A stretch of 64,000 nt of DNA from Maribacter caenipelagi (GCF_004364175.1 NZ_SNZW01000015.1:62001-126000); one strand, 5' to 3'. Shown: positions 1-9,452, counted from the stretch's first letter. Program-made: numbers and translations. Notes: generated by a model not told the origin, from the sequence alone.

Positions 1-150
1 ACTGAATCCTGCCGTAGATACTGTATTACGTGCATACCTAATATTTCCGCTATTATAACCGCTTAGATTTATCTCGCAGGTATCGGCTTTGGAAAAGCTC
101 AACGCCTTCTCCAATATTTTTTTTGCTTCTTCTTTTGTATAAATTGCCAT
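1..150 (-). CDS. TldD/PmbA family protein, N-terminal part (runs off the window)
   Basis: The minus strand is open from an ATG at 150 to the window edge, giving 50 codons that begin MAIYTKEEAKKILEKAL and continue with a stretch rich in Ser, Asn and Gly ending ARNTVSTAGFS. This matches the N-terminal strand region of TldD/PmbA (TldE) proteins, which pair with TldD to form a metalloprotease. It lies 25 bp downstream of the tldD-like gene on the same strand, the usual two-gene arrangement in Bacteroidetes. Only the N-terminus is visible, so the assignment rests mainly on context. Confidence 0.6.
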   Translation of the reverse strand, partial: MAIYTKEEAKKILEKALSFSKADTCEINLSGYNSGNIRYARNTVSTAGFS

Positions 151-175
151 TGTTGTCCTTTTTTAGGTGAACCAA

Positions 176-1816
176 TTAAATGTTTCTACCAGTGTTAATT
201 ACGTTTACATCATTGAACCTGGCAGTTGAACTACCATGGGATACAGCGCTTACCTGAGAAGGCTGCCCTTTACCATCGAAGAATGTACCGAATAAACGGT
301 AATCATCTTTATCGCAAATCTTAACACATGAATTCCAAAACTCTTGAGTGTTGCTTTGGTAGGCTACGTCTTCTAACATACCTACTATTTCACCATTTTT
401 GATTTCATAAAATACAGTACCACCAAATTGGAAATTGTAACGTTGCTGATCTATAGAGTACGATCCACGACCTGCTATGTAAATACCTTTTTCCACATCT
501 TTAATCATTTCGGCAATTGAATACTTTTCCTTGCCCGGCTCTAATGATACGTTTGGCATACGTTGAAACTGAACATCGTCCCAACTTTGTGCATAGCAAC
601 AACCGTGAGATTCCTCTTCTCCGATCATATGTGCTTGGTCACGTATGGCTTGGAAATTTGTCAATACTCCGTTTCGAACTAAATCCCATTTCTTAGCTTT
701 CACTCCTTCATCATCATATCCAACAGCGCCTAAAGAACCAACTTGGGTCTTATCTGCAACAAGGTTTACAATATCGCTGCCATATTTAAAATTGCCCGAT
801 TTCAATTTATCTAAAGAGGCGAAACTAGTACCGGCATAATTTGCTTCGTAACCTAATACTCGATCTAATTCTAATGGGTGACCCACAGATTCGTGAATAG
901 TCAACCCAAGGTGATTTGGCTCTAAAACCAAATCATATTTACCGGCATCAACAGATTTTGCGGTTAATTTTTCTTTAGCTTGTTTTGCTGCCATAGTAGC
1001 ATCTTCTACCATATCGTAGCTATTTCTGTATAAGCGTAAACCTGCAGGACCTTCAAGTTTTTCAGATTCTAATCCGTCTAGATACTCATAGCCCATACCT
1101 ACGGGAGCACTCATATTTTCCCTAGTTTTAAAAGTACCTGCAGATTTATCAACTGCGGTAACTCTCAAAGTAGGCCATAAACGGTGAATGTCTTGATCTA
1201 TGTAAGAACCATCGGTCGATGCAAAGTATTTTTGCTCGTTAACCATAAATAAGGCGGAGTTCACAAAGTTTGCTCCATTATCCAAAGCGGCGGCATTTGC
1301 ACTTAATAATAGGTCTACCTTTTCTGAAACAGGAACTTCTTTAAAATCTTTTTTGATCGGTGTTTTCCAAGACACCTCTCCATATGCTTTAACAGGAGCT
1401 AACTTTACCGGTTCTTTTTGAATTTTAGAGTTTGCTTTTGCAATGGCAACTGCCTGCTCGGTAGCTTTTTTAATACCGTCTTCGGTAACGCTATTGGTAG
1501 AGGCAAAACCCCAGGTTCCATTAGCAATAACACGAATACCAATACCGAAAGATTCTGTATTTACTACATTCTGTACTTTATCTTCCCTAGTGAATACATA
1601 TTGGTTCAGATACCTACCAATTCTGGTATCTGCATATGTTGCTCCTAAAGATTTGGCAGTGTTCAATGCCACATCTGCCATTCTCTTTTTTACCAAGGTA
1701 TCCATACCAGGTTCTAGTAAAGCCTCTGTGGGGATGTCATTTCCTAGCAATAATGATGGCATCATTAGTGCTCCGGCACCCAACCCGGCGTACTGTACAA
1801 AATCTCTTCTTTTCAT
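176..1816 (-). CDS. tldD: TldD-type metalloprotease with Tat-like signal
   Basis: This is a 546-residue member of the TldD/PmbA family. TldD/TldE heterodimers degrade unfolded peptides and process microcin or CcdA-type substrates. The metal-binding HExxxH motif is visible as HESVGH at residues 308-313, followed by the conserved Gly/Tyr-rich stretch LGYEANYAGTSF. The N-terminus MKRRDFVQYAGLGAGALMM has a twin Arg and a hydrophobic segment, which suggests export by Tat or membrane anchoring; Bacteroidetes often carry such signal-bearing TldD paralogues. It precedes a second TldD/PmbA family gene by 25 bp, so the two are probably cotranscribed and form a dimer. The family call is firm; the substrate is unknown. 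Confidence 0.9.
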   Translation of the reverse strand: MKRRDFVQYAGLGAGALMMPSLLLGNDIPTEALLEPGMDTLVKKRMADVALNTAKSLGATYADTRIGRYLNQYVFTREDKVQNVVNTESFGIGIRVIANGTWGFASTNSVTEDGIKKATEQAVAIAKANSKIQKEPVKLAPVKAYGEVSWKTPIKKDFKEVPVSEKVDLLLSANAAALDNGANFVNSALFMVNEQKYFASTDGSYIDQDIHRLWPTLRVTAVDKSAGTFKTRENMSAPVGMGYEYLDGLESEKLEGPAGLRLYRNSYDMVEDATMAAKQAKEKLTAKSVDAGKYDLVLEPNHLGLTIHESVGHPLELDRVLGYEANYAGTSFASLDKLKSGNFKYGSDIVNLVADKTQVGSLGAVGYDDEGVKAKKWDLVRNGVLTNFQAIRDQAHMIGEEESHGCCYAQSWDDVQFQRMPNVSLEPGKEKYSIAEMIKDVEKGIYIAGRGSYSIDQQRYNFQFGGTVFYEIKNGEIVGMLEDVAYQSNTQEFWNSCVKICDKDDYRLFGTFFDGKGQPSQVSAVSHGSSTARFNDVNVINTGRNI

Positions 1817-1972
1817 GTGTTAGTTTTAAATTGGTTCTTTATAATACCATATGAAACTCTAAAGAATAACATATATAGTGAGTTCTTACAATGTCCGATT
1901 TTCTAGAAAGTTGGTAGGTAATTTTCTGCCGTAAATTCTAGCTCCCTAAAAATAGACAGGCTTTTGAAACAA

Positions 1973-1992
1973 TTATGTTAACCTTAACATAA
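1973..1992. promoter_or_regulatory. Perfect 9-2-9 inverted repeat upstream of tldD
   Basis: TTATGTTAA, then CC, then TTAACATAA form an uninterrupted inverted repeat in the 286-bp space between the tldD-like gene (starts at 1816) and the gene ending at 2103. It has no T-run, so it looks more like a protein-binding site than a terminator. No regulator is identified. Confidence 0.4.
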
Positions 1993-2102
1993 AATATAAC
2001 TTAATTTGATGCTTTTGAGAATTATGTAAAAATATGGGGATGATATTTTGATCTTCGGAAGGGTTAAACAGAAACTAATATTCTGATATCAGTATTCTTT
2101 TT

Positions 2103-2732
2103 TTAAAAATTTCTCCCAATTTTTAAAGAATAGTGTGGAACTGTATCGCCAGTAGTATCGGTTTGAAATGCTCCTAAGACTCCAACATAATATGAATTGG
2201 CAATTTCATAACTATAATGCAAACGCAAAGATCCGCCAAAAGCAAAGGTACGTCCTGATTCTAATCTAGTAATATCCCTTACAGGTATGGGTAAATTTGT
2301 AGCTGCCGGATAAAGGGTAATATAAAAATCGCTAAGTGAAGTAGCTTGATATCTAAACATTGAAAGTACAGAAGTACCAAATTGATGACGATTTAATTCA
2401 ATAAAATTATACCTAAATCCCAAAACCAATTGATATCCTGCAGTTACAGTATGAAGAGAACCATCATATTCATTACCCTGTGAATCTTCATAAGTTAAAA
2501 AATAATCAGGAGTATCATTTAAGGTACCTTCAAAACCTAATTGCCAATATAGTTTATTGGCTAATTCTTGACCGTAATTAATTCCGTAATGATAGCCAGG
2601 TATATCTGCAGAACCATGTGTACTTCTACCGAACATAAATTCTAAATAAGACACATCATTATTCTGAGAATAGATTGATAAAGTGGTAAGTGATGTAATG
2701 ACAAAGAAAAAAATACTTTTTTGGATATCCAT
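2103..2732 (-). CDS. Putative outer-membrane beta-barrel protein
   Basis: A 209-residue protein with a cleavable signal peptide (about residues 1-22, ending SIYSQ). The mature part alternates polar and aromatic residues as in short beta-barrels: YHYGINYGQEL, YQLVLGFRYNFIEL and SLRLHYSYEI. It ends in Phe (SLKIGRNF), as outer-membrane barrels usually do. No enzyme motif is seen. It follows the LytTR response-regulator gene on the same strand after a 123-bp gap with its own TATATTTG box, so it is likely a separate unit. Function unknown; an outer-membrane location is inferred. Confidence 0.6.
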   Translation of the reverse strand: MDIQKSIFFFVITSLTTLSIYSQNNDVSYLEFMFGRSTHGSADIPGYHYGINYGQELANKLYWQLGFEGTLNDTPDYFLTYEDSQGNEYDGSLHTVTAGYQLVLGFRYNFIELNRHQFGTSVLSMFRYQATSLSDFYITLYPAATNLPIPVRDITRLESGRTFAFGGSLRLHYSYEIANSYYVGVLGAFQTDTTGDTVPHYSLKIGRNF

Positions 2733-2747
2733 AATTCAAGAGTTGAT

Positions 2748-2755
2748 CAAATATA
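2748..2755 (-). promoter_or_regulatory. Bacteroidetes -7 box for the 2103-2732 gene
   Basis: On the minus strand this reads TATATTTG, an exact match to TAnnTTTG, 16 bp before the ATG at 2732. A short leader is implied. Confidence 0.45.
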
Positions 2756-2855
2756 ATTATGTGTCAACAATTAACTGCCCAGGAAGTCCTTCGAAAAACT
2801 GTGGTTATTATGTTTTAATTCTGAAAAAATCAATATGTTATTACAAATTTCCAAT

Positions 2856-3605
2856 CTACCTATGCATCTTATCTAAAATCTCAATAATCTCGGTTTTTTT
2901 GCGGACAGATACAGGTACATTTTCTCCATTCTTCAACATTAAATAACCGCCATCAGTTTTTATATAGGCGCTAATGCATTGTAGGTTGACCAAGTGACTT
3001 TGGTGCACACGAACGAAATCGTGACTACTTAAAAGGTCTGCAAAGTACTTTAAAGTCTTTGTTACGAATATCTTGCGTTTATCTTGAAGGTGGAAAATAG
3101 TATTATTACTATCAGATTCACATCTGATAATATCATCTAAACTGACAATGATAATTTGATCTAGCGTATGTAGCGAAATCTTGTTCGGCTTTTTCTCTGG
3201 CGCTGCTATAGTTTCCTTCAAAATCTGCAAACGCTCTTTATTGGGTTGCAACTGCTCTTTTGCTCGTGAAATGGCTAAACTTAAATCGGCATTTGAATAA
3301 GGTTTTAATACATAGTCGATTGCAGCAAACTTAAAAGCGCGTATGGCAAATTCATCACTTGCGGTTACAAAGATTATTTTCGACTTCAGGTCTGGAAAAA
3401 TCTCTAAAATATCAAAGCCCGTACCATCACCCAACATAATATCTAAAAATAGAATATCTGGCTGATTTTTACGTAGCACCTTGGCGGCTTCCACTACACT
3501 CTGCGCCGTGGCGATAATTTCAATTTCTGGGTGTTGCGTCTCAATATCCTTCTTTAAAAGGGTTAACGCGTCAATCATATCTTCTACTATTATCGCTGTA
3601 TGCAT
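2856..3605 (-). CDS. LytTR-family response regulator
   Basis: A 249-residue protein with an N-terminal receiver domain (about 1-120) and a C-terminal LytTR DNA-binding domain (about 145-245). The receiver keeps the acidic pocket E8-D9, the phospho-acceptor Asp55 in ILFLDIMLG, and the conserved Lys in DYVLKPY. The LytTR part shows VRVHQSHLVNL, typical of this beta-type DNA-binding fold. The gene starts 6 bp after the stop of the sensor kinase gene, so the two form one operon and presumably a cognate pair. LytTR proteins bind two direct repeats about 21 bp apart. Such repeat pairs lie before 9205 and 11647, and I infer these are its targets. Confidence 0.93.
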   Translation of the reverse strand: MHTAIIVEDMIDALTLLKKDIETQHPEIEIIATAQSVVEAAKVLRKNQPDILFLDIMLGDGTGFDILEIFPDLKSKIIFVTASDEFAIRAFKFAAIDYVLKPYSNADLSLAISRAKEQLQPNKERLQILKETIAAPEKKPNKISLHTLDQIIIVSLDDIIRCESDSNNTIFHLQDKRKIFVTKTLKYFADLLSSHDFVRVHQSHLVNLQCISAYIKTDGGYLMLKNGENVPVSVRKKTEIIEILDKMHR

Positions 3606-3611
3606 AGGTTT

Positions 3612-6600
3612 TTAATAATCTGTTAGTAAAGGTATTTTAAAGGTAATCTTGGTACCTTCAATACTACCATCTTCATTTTTGATTTCACTGATATGCAAGC
3701 TGTTTTTACCTGCAATTGATTCTAGTCTTTCTTTGGTCACCGTTAATGCCATTGATTGATGGTCTGTTTTTTGTTTTTCGCTTTGCGATTTAAAAATACC
3801 TAATCCGTTATCAACAATACTACATTGCAAATGAGTTTTTGTAGTGGAAAAGGTAATCTCCAATTTACCAGGTCTTTCGCCTTTTAAAATACCATGTCTA
3901 ATGGCATTTTCCACAAAGGGCTGAATCAACATAGGGGGAATCAAAATCTCTTCTGCATCAGGAGTGGTTGCTACATTAACCGTATATTTAAAAGGCTTTT
4001 GAGCCATCAACTTTTCCACTTCTATATAATGTCGTATCGCCTTTATTTCTTGGTCTAGACTTATGTGTTCTTTTCTTGAATTCTGTAAAGTTTCTCTCAA
4101 CAAAATGGCAAAGCTGTTGATCGTAGCATCCATCTTGTCCGGTTTGGTACCCGCCATAGCTTTTACCCCGTTCAAGACATTAAAAATAAAATGGGGATTC
4201 ATTTGTAATTGCAGAGCTTTCTGCTCCAAAGTAAGTAAGTAATTCTGTGTTTTTAACCGTTCTTGTTCCGCTCTATTCTTTGCCTTGATTTTACGGATAT
4301 AAAAAATCCCTATTCCCAATAACAGCAATACCGCCAACGCCAATATCGACCATTGAAACCAGTCTTTTTGGTATAGCGGACTATCAATAAAAAAACCAAA
4401 TCTTATGGGTTTGCTTTCTTGCCATCTGTAATTTCTAGATTGTACTTGAAAAGTATGAGATCCATAAGCCAGACCAGCGAAATTCTGCTTGTTCTCCTTA
4501 ACCCACGGACTCCACTCCGTTTCATCTAATTTTGTTCTGTATTCCACCTCATTTGGGTGGTCTACATCTACCGTTCTAAAGGAAAAACCTAATTGTGTCT
4601 GCTCGGGAGATAACTGTAAAACTTTGTTGCTGTTTGTCCAATCTTTTAAAACTAAAGTATCAATATTCCTATACCGCTCTTCTACTCCTGTAAAATATAC
4701 TGTTGGTGGCGCTGCCGTTTTCTTGCTTTCACTGGGAATATGTTTTGTTAACCCATAAATTGCCCCAAACCACAAATTGCCGTCTTCATCTTTATCTACT
4801 GCATTTAAACACGTTTCTATGCCTAAAAATCCGTCATTTCTTCCAAAGTGATAGACATCTACAATTTCATTTTCGGTGCTCAATTCTATTTTATCCGCTC
4901 CCCGTTCGGAACCTGCCCAAAGAAAGCCTTGATCATCAAATATGAGCTGATAAATGTTATTAGACGATACGTTTTTAGCTCCTTTCAATTGTTGAAAATT
5001 TACAGGATTGGTGCTGTTCGCATACCAAATCCCTTTACCCGATGTACCTAGAAAAATGTAATCTTCATGAAATAATATGCTATTAATTGCAGTTTGTTGC
5101 TCCAAACCTGTGGCAATACTTGTTACCTTATTATTTTCAATAGTACCTAAATGTCCGTTTTGTGTAGCGTACCATAATTTACCCTGTACGTCTTTTTTGA
5201 AATCTTTGATGAGCATATCCGTAATTCCATCACGGGTGGTAAATTTCTTTTTTATGACCAGGCTATCCTTATCGGAATAATAGTTGAATTTCACTATTCC
5301 CTCTGCATAGGTTGCTGCCCATACGTAATCATCTGCTGCAATAACGGTTCGTACCCAATCGGACGGAAAACCTTTACTTTCATCAATAATATGATTGATG
5401 GTCTTTTTAACCGCAACCGTATCTATCTGTATTAAATAGGTCTCGCTTGATGAGAATACCAGACTATCTACCATTTTAGTCTCCCTAAACAACACCCCTC
5501 GGTTATCTGATCCTGCCCAAATATTGCCTTTAGAATCGCTAGTGATGGTTTTGATTTTAACATCAAAAAATGAACCTTCGTTAGGTATGGCGTGTATTCC
5601 TGCAGAATCAATTTTTGCCAAACCAGCTTCCGAAGTTGAAAACCATAGTCCGTCCGCAGCATTATGTACGGCGTAAATTCTATTTCCCCTTAAACCCGTT
5701 CGCTGATTGTAATGCTTAAAATTATTCTGAAAGTATTTGTAGAAACCACCACCAGATGTCGCAATCCAGATATTGCCATTATTGTCGTTAATTACTTTTC
5801 TAATATGCGGAGTAGCCAAACCGTTAGCGGTATTCAACCTTTTTATCTCTGAAAATTTATTGGTTTCCACAACGGTAATTCCTTCATTGTCAGTGGTTAT
5901 CCACAACTCATCTTCATTCTGAATTGACATGGAATTTATGCGTGATGGTTCTGGCATTAGAAACCGGTCATCGTTATTATCTTGATCGATGATAAATACC
6001 CCATCATCAAAAGTAGCCGCAAGAATTTTGTTTTGATGTACAATAACGGACTTAAAGTTATTGACCTCAACTTTCTTTATTTTGGTGGCAGCATCGTTTA
6101 AGTCATTTAGTTTCCATAGCGCCTTATTGGTCGCTAGCCAGTAGTTTTTTCCATCAAAAAAAATTGAATTGATTTCACTTTTATCTATCTCTGGATGGAT
6201 GGATATTTTATTGAGTTTTTTGCGCTTAGTATAGGTATACACTCCTCTTTTCGTACCAATATACAGCACTTGCTTCTCGGGATATATTTGAAGTATTTGA
6301 GGAGCATCAAAATTGACGAATTGATTCTTGACTTTAATGGAAAGTCCTTTCGTAGTACCCACAAAAACCGAGTCATTGGAGGTGTATAATGCGTCTATGT
6401 AGTTGGAGAGTAGTCCATCACTTTCATTCCATACCTCAAAGGCATTTCCATCAAAATTTGCCAATCCGCCACCTTGTGTACCCAACCACAAGTAACCCAT
6501 ATCATCTTGTACCATATCATATACCTGAGACTGTGGCAAACCATCTGCAATGGTATATGCGCGTAGCTGACTGTTTTGCGCGAACAACTGTATTGTTCCG

Positions 6601-6644
6601 AAGAAACAAAAAACAATCAACACATATTTTACAGATAACTTCAA
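3612..6644 (-). CDS. Hybrid-sensor-like histidine kinase with beta-propeller and Y_Y_Y domains
   Basis: A 1010-residue protein: signal peptide (1-22), about 650 residues of two-component propeller repeats (motifs such as YLWLGTQGGG, NIWIATSGGG and FLWAGSERG), a Y_Y_Y domain near 660-750, one membrane span near 760-782, then a LytS/YehU-type kinase domain. The phospho-acceptor is His818 in LQMNPHFIFN. The ATP-binding part contains PPMLIQPFVENAIRHG and DNGLGI. The periplasmic propeller implies ligand sensing outside the inner membrane and signalling to the adjacent LytTR regulator. A gap of only 41 bp to the upstream secreted-protein genes suggests the kinase is transcribed with them. There is no C-terminal receiver or AraC domain, so it is not a one-protein hybrid. 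Confidence 0.94.
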   Translation of the reverse strand: MKLSVKYVLIVFCFFGTIQLFAQNSQLRAYTIADGLPQSQVYDMVQDDMGYLWLGTQGGGLANFDGNAFEVWNESDGLLSNYIDALYTSNDSVFVGTTKGLSIKVKNQFVNFDAPQILQIYPEKQVLYIGTKRGVYTYTKRKKLNKISIHPEIDKSEINSIFFDGKNYWLATNKALWKLNDLNDAATKIKKVEVNNFKSVIVHQNKILAATFDDGVFIIDQDNNDDRFLMPEPSRINSMSIQNEDELWITTDNEGITVVETNKFSEIKRLNTANGLATPHIRKVINDNNGNIWIATSGGGFYKYFQNNFKHYNQRTGLRGNRIYAVHNAADGLWFSTSEAGLAKIDSAGIHAIPNEGSFFDVKIKTITSDSKGNIWAGSDNRGVLFRETKMVDSLVFSSSETYLIQIDTVAVKKTINHIIDESKGFPSDWVRTVIAADDYVWAATYAEGIVKFNYYSDKDSLVIKKKFTTRDGITDMLIKDFKKDVQGKLWYATQNGHLGTIENNKVTSIATGLEQQTAINSILFHEDYIFLGTSGKGIWYANSTNPVNFQQLKGAKNVSSNNIYQLIFDDQGFLWAGSERGADKIELSTENEIVDVYHFGRNDGFLGIETCLNAVDKDEDGNLWFGAIYGLTKHIPSESKKTAAPPTVYFTGVEERYRNIDTLVLKDWTNSNKVLQLSPEQTQLGFSFRTVDVDHPNEVEYRTKLDETEWSPWVKENKQNFAGLAYGSHTFQVQSRNYRWQESKPIRFGFFIDSPLYQKDWFQWSILALAVLLLLGIGIFYIRKIKAKNRAEQERLKTQNYLLTLEQKALQLQMNPHFIFNVLNGVKAMAGTKPDKMDATINSFAILLRETLQNSRKEHISLDQEIKAIRHYIEVEKLMAQKPFKYTVNVATTPDAEEILIPPMLIQPFVENAIRHGILKGERPGKLEITFSTTKTHLQCSIVDNGLGIFKSQSEKQKTDHQSMALTVTKERLESIAGKNSLHISEIKNEDGSIEGTKITFKIPLLTDY

Positions 6645-6685
6645 AAAATGGATTTATTTTAGGTTTTAGATTAACGCCTTTATCT

Positions 6686-7717
6686 CTATAATATTTGATA
6701 AAGTGAAGGGTCTTCTACCGTGGCATTTTGGTACTCATTTACATCATTGGACTGCAAAATAGGTGCCAATATGCACAGCACGGTTGTTTTACCTTTTATT
6801 ATCAACTTATTCCCTTTCACCGTACTTCTCCAACGGAATTTCTCTATCGGAATTTGTAATTTATAAATCACTTCAGCCATTTCAGGGGATTCCGAAATCC
6901 AATCCATAATAGCTTCTTTGTCTTCTAAAGTAGGTATATCGGTAACGGAATCAAAAGTAAATTCCCATTCAACCGGAATATTGAATTTAAAACTATACGC
7001 TTCTCCAAAAGAAGACTCTTGCCTGGTCTTTAACGCGGTAAACCACTCGATTGCTACATTGGGATATTCTTGCTCAAACTCTTTAGCAAGGTATGCCGGA
7101 CCTTTAGACTCTGCCGTTGGATAGTAACCGTAGTAGGGTTTTGCCAAATAATGTTCGGCATACTTACCGCCGAAAACATTAAAATAAGGAGAAGCAATTA
7201 CTTGTTCTGCCGCTAAGACATGCTTCAATTCTTCTAACAATTGTTTGTTTTTCCCTAACCCACAGGAGTGAAAAATAACCTTGGTATCGTTCATAAACTC
7301 ATCGCGAATAGATGCGATGCTATTGGTAGCCATGGCACGTTGTAAACTTTTTACCGTAATACGCTCGCCATTTACTGTAGTTTTCAAAGACATACCCAGC
7401 CAGGCATTACTATGGCTTACAATGTTAATTTCCTGAAATTTTATATGCTGCTCTCCTGCTTTGTTTACATAGGCTATGATCTCGTCAATAGTACATAAGC
7501 TATCTACAATTGGCATTCCTTGCTTTTCAAAATACCGTTTTGCATTGTTATAATAGGTGTTATCACCTTCATCAATACCAGCAATAAAAACGATGGATTC
7601 TACTATTCGTTCTTTTTCTAACGGGTAAGCAAGAGCCGTTTCCGACTGTGGCGAAAACGGCTTCTTACTTCCAAGCATTAGCACACTAACCAATACTAAA
7701 ATGAAACACTTATTCAT
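6686..7717 (-). CDS. Secreted protein with a possible caspase-like His/Cys dyad
   Basis: A 343-residue protein with a signal peptide (about 1-17). I do not recognise a named family. The region 40-160 reads like an alpha/beta caspase-type fold: a strand VFIAGID, then INIVSHSNAWLGM containing His102, then VIFHSCGLG containing Cys152. His followed by Gly about six residues later and a Cys after a hydrophobic strand some 50 residues on resembles DUF4347/CHAT/caspase-like domains, but this is only a pattern reading. It sits 9 bp downstream of an SH3b protein and 41 bp upstream of the sensor kinase, so it may be an exported partner or product of that signalling system. Confidence 0.55.
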   Translation of the reverse strand: MNKCFILVLVSVLMLGSKKPFSPQSETALAYPLEKERIVESIVFIAGIDEGDNTYYNNAKRYFEKQGMPIVDSLCTIDEIIAYVNKAGEQHIKFQEINIVSHSNAWLGMSLKTTVNGERITVKSLQRAMATNSIASIRDEFMNDTKVIFHSCGLGKNKQLLEELKHVLAAEQVIASPYFNVFGGKYAEHYLAKPYYGYYPTAESKGPAYLAKEFEQEYPNVAIEWFTALKTRQESSFGEAYSFKFNIPVEWEFTFDSVTDIPTLEDKEAIMDWISESPEMAEVIYKLQIPIEKFRWRSTVKGNKLIIKGKTTVLCILAPILQSNDVNEYQNATVEDPSLYQIL

Positions 7718-7726
7718 AACTGTTCT

Positions 7727-8620
7727 TTAAAAATTAGTACTCACTACTGCATCATCCTTAATTTCACGAACATCTTCCTTTTTAATCAGCTTAGAACCGT
7801 TCCACACATAAGGTGTTGTAATGAATTCTACATTATCTTGAGCCAATGCATCATCTAAGGATTTAATATTCTTTGTAATGGTCGTCTTCAACAAAATGGT
7901 ACTCTTTACCCCTTGCATATCCGACGGAAAAACAAAATGCTCCGTTTTTAAATAATTGGTATCGGCATAATCTATTAAGTCCGCCACTTTCTTGAATCTA
8001 CCATTATTCCAAAACAGGTAGCTCTTACCTACTTGGTAACCTGTGTCTTTATCAGCTAAATCTACTGTAATCACATCTTCTACATTGAACAGACCTAAAC
8101 TACCGTGGTTTTCAATATGAACCGGAATCGCAGCCAAACTATCTAACACCATTTTATCCAATTGTTGTCCATTTTTAAAGGCTCGTAGTTGGTATGTTGT
8201 TTCCGTAACGCCGGATGCATTTTTGGTACTACTTTCATAACCGTACACAAACTTTACTTGGTTGTCTGCAATACTCCCAAAGGATTTCTGAGCGATCATT
8301 CCGCCCCATACCCAGCCAGTTTGGTCACCCGTTGTTACACGGTACCAGTGACTTTTAATACCATCTATTTCTTTGACGTACAAGCTCTTTTCCCACAATA
8401 CCATTTTAGTTCCAATATCCAATAGCGTTACTTTTTTACTGCGTACCGATGGCTTTTCACGAAGAAATACTTTGTGGGCCAATAAATACTCATACGTTAA
8501 TTCTTCTGCAGGAATATCTTTATCCATCACTTCAAATTCTACTTGTTCTACACTTTGGGCGAACATGTTTACAAATGCAAATAAGCATAGGAATAAGGCA
8601 CTTTTCTTCAAATTTTTCAT
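7727..8620 (-). CDS. Secreted SH3b-domain protein
   Basis: A 297-residue protein with a signal peptide (about 1-21, ending NMFAQ). Residues about 45-115 form a bacterial SH3 (SH3b) domain: FLREKPSVRSKKVTLL, a Trp-rich middle (SHWYRV) and TGWVWGGMIA. SH3b domains commonly bind peptidoglycan or peptide ligands in the periplasm. The C-terminal 180 residues contain beta-rich sequence without recognisable catalytic residues. It is the middle of three closely spaced secreted-protein genes (21 bp after the upstream gene, 9 bp before the downstream one). Function unknown beyond the domain. Confidence 0.75.
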   Translation of the reverse strand: MKNLKKSALFLCLFAFVNMFAQSVEQVEFEVMDKDIPAEELTYEYLLAHKVFLREKPSVRSKKVTLLDIGTKMVLWEKSLYVKEIDGIKSHWYRVTTGDQTGWVWGGMIAQKSFGSIADNQVKFVYGYESSTKNASGVTETTYQLRAFKNGQQLDKMVLDSLAAIPVHIENHGSLGLFNVEDVITVDLADKDTGYQVGKSYLFWNNGRFKKVADLIDYADTNYLKTEHFVFPSDMQGVKSTILLKTTITKNIKSLDDALAQDNVEFITTPYVWNGSKLIKKEDVREIKDDAVVSTNF

Positions 8621-8641
8621 AATTCTAAATTTTAAGGGTTA

Positions 8642-9205
8642 TTAATAATTAATTGCTGTTATAGCGTCTTCTGTATCAAAGTCATCATCGTTCCAAGCAA
8701 TGCTTCTAAGTACTTTAATATCTTTGATTGTAGCTGTTTGTGTGTATTGTACCGCGGCTCTTAATATGGTTCCTTCCTTGCCAAATAACTGATTAGGAAA
8801 AATGTAGTGTATATCTGTAATTGGTTCGTAGGCATACTCATTTTTTATACTTGGCAAGGCGATAAAATCATTTTTATTGGTGACCAAATAATAGTACTCT
8901 TCCTTACTTGAACAGCAAGCATTATACGCTACCGTTACTTTTAAAATTTCATTGATATCCTCTAAATAAGGATTGCTTAAAACCGAAATTCGTATTCCAT
9001 CTAACAAACCAAAATCTGGAATAGACAATGTCGCAACATGACTTTCTGGGTTGTTTGTTACTATAATATCTACCAACCATGTATCTTCCTCTTCTTGACC
9101 ACTATTTCTTTGGTTCGTGATATCGTAGGTATCCGTTAATTGAAACTCCTGTGCATTGATGATACAAATGCCGAATAAAAAGGCGAATAGGATTAAATTT
9201 TTCAT
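8642..9205 (-). CDS. Secreted hypothetical protein, first gene of the LytTR-linked run
   Basis: A 187-residue protein with a signal peptide (about 1-18, ending CIINAQ). The mature part is acidic and beta-rich (DTWLVDIIVTNN, YEPITDIHYIF) and contains a vicinal Cys pair in NACCSSKEEYYYLVTN. I recognise no family. It is the first gene of a minus-strand run that continues through two more secreted proteins to the kinase and regulator genes. Its promoter has the same 72-bp layout as that of the VIT/vWA gene, so it is probably LytTR-controlled. Confidence 0.6.
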   Translation of the reverse strand: MKNLILFAFLFGICIINAQEFQLTDTYDITNQRNSGQEEEDTWLVDIIVTNNPESHVATLSIPDFGLLDGIRISVLSNPYLEDINEILKVTVAYNACCSSKEEYYYLVTNKNDFIALPSIKNEYAYEPITDIHYIFPNQLFGKEGTILRAAVQYTQTATIKDIKVLRSIAWNDDDFDTEDAITAINY

Positions 9206-9238
9206 ACTGTTATTTTTAGTTGTTTTGTTTCTACACTT

Positions 9239-9310
9239 CTAAATTAAAGTAGAGTTAGGGCTTTTAAAGGGGTGTTCTAGTATTCGTAGCTGTTCCTCTA
9301 GAATTCGTTG
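9239..9310 (-). promoter_or_regulatory. Candidate LytTR-controlled promoter: 21-bp direct repeats plus -7 box
   Basis: Two imperfect copies of CTAGAATTCGTTG lie at 9298-9310 and 9277-9289 (the second is CTAGTATTCGTAG), 21 bp apart start to start. A -7-like box TAATTTAG (minus strand) lies at 9239-9246, 31 bp from the proximal repeat edge. Spacing and order are identical to those at 11680-11751. Two direct repeats one 21-bp period apart are the known binding mode of LytTR regulators. Confidence 0.65.
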
Positions 9311-9400
9311 AAATACCCGTATTTATTCAGATGCTATATGTTCTTACTTGATATTTCAATAAAGAAAAAGAGACCATTTAGAAAGCAAACATTAGATATT

Positions 9401-9452
9401 ATAAAAAGGCACGAAGCAATCGCTATCAACTTGATACAGATTGTTTCGTGCC
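9401..9452 (-). terminator. Long hairpin with T-run, terminator of the VIT/vWA gene
   Basis: GGCACGAAGCAATC (9408-9421) pairs with GATTGTTTCGTGCC (9439-9452) with one G-T wobble, and the inner TATCA/TGATA extends the stem. On the minus strand the hairpin is followed by TTTTTATAAT, placing a terminator about 48 bp past the stop of the gene ending at 9500. The right arm continues CTCGCAAAGACG, which resembles a palindromic repeat dispersed in flavobacterial genomes. Confidence 0.65.
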
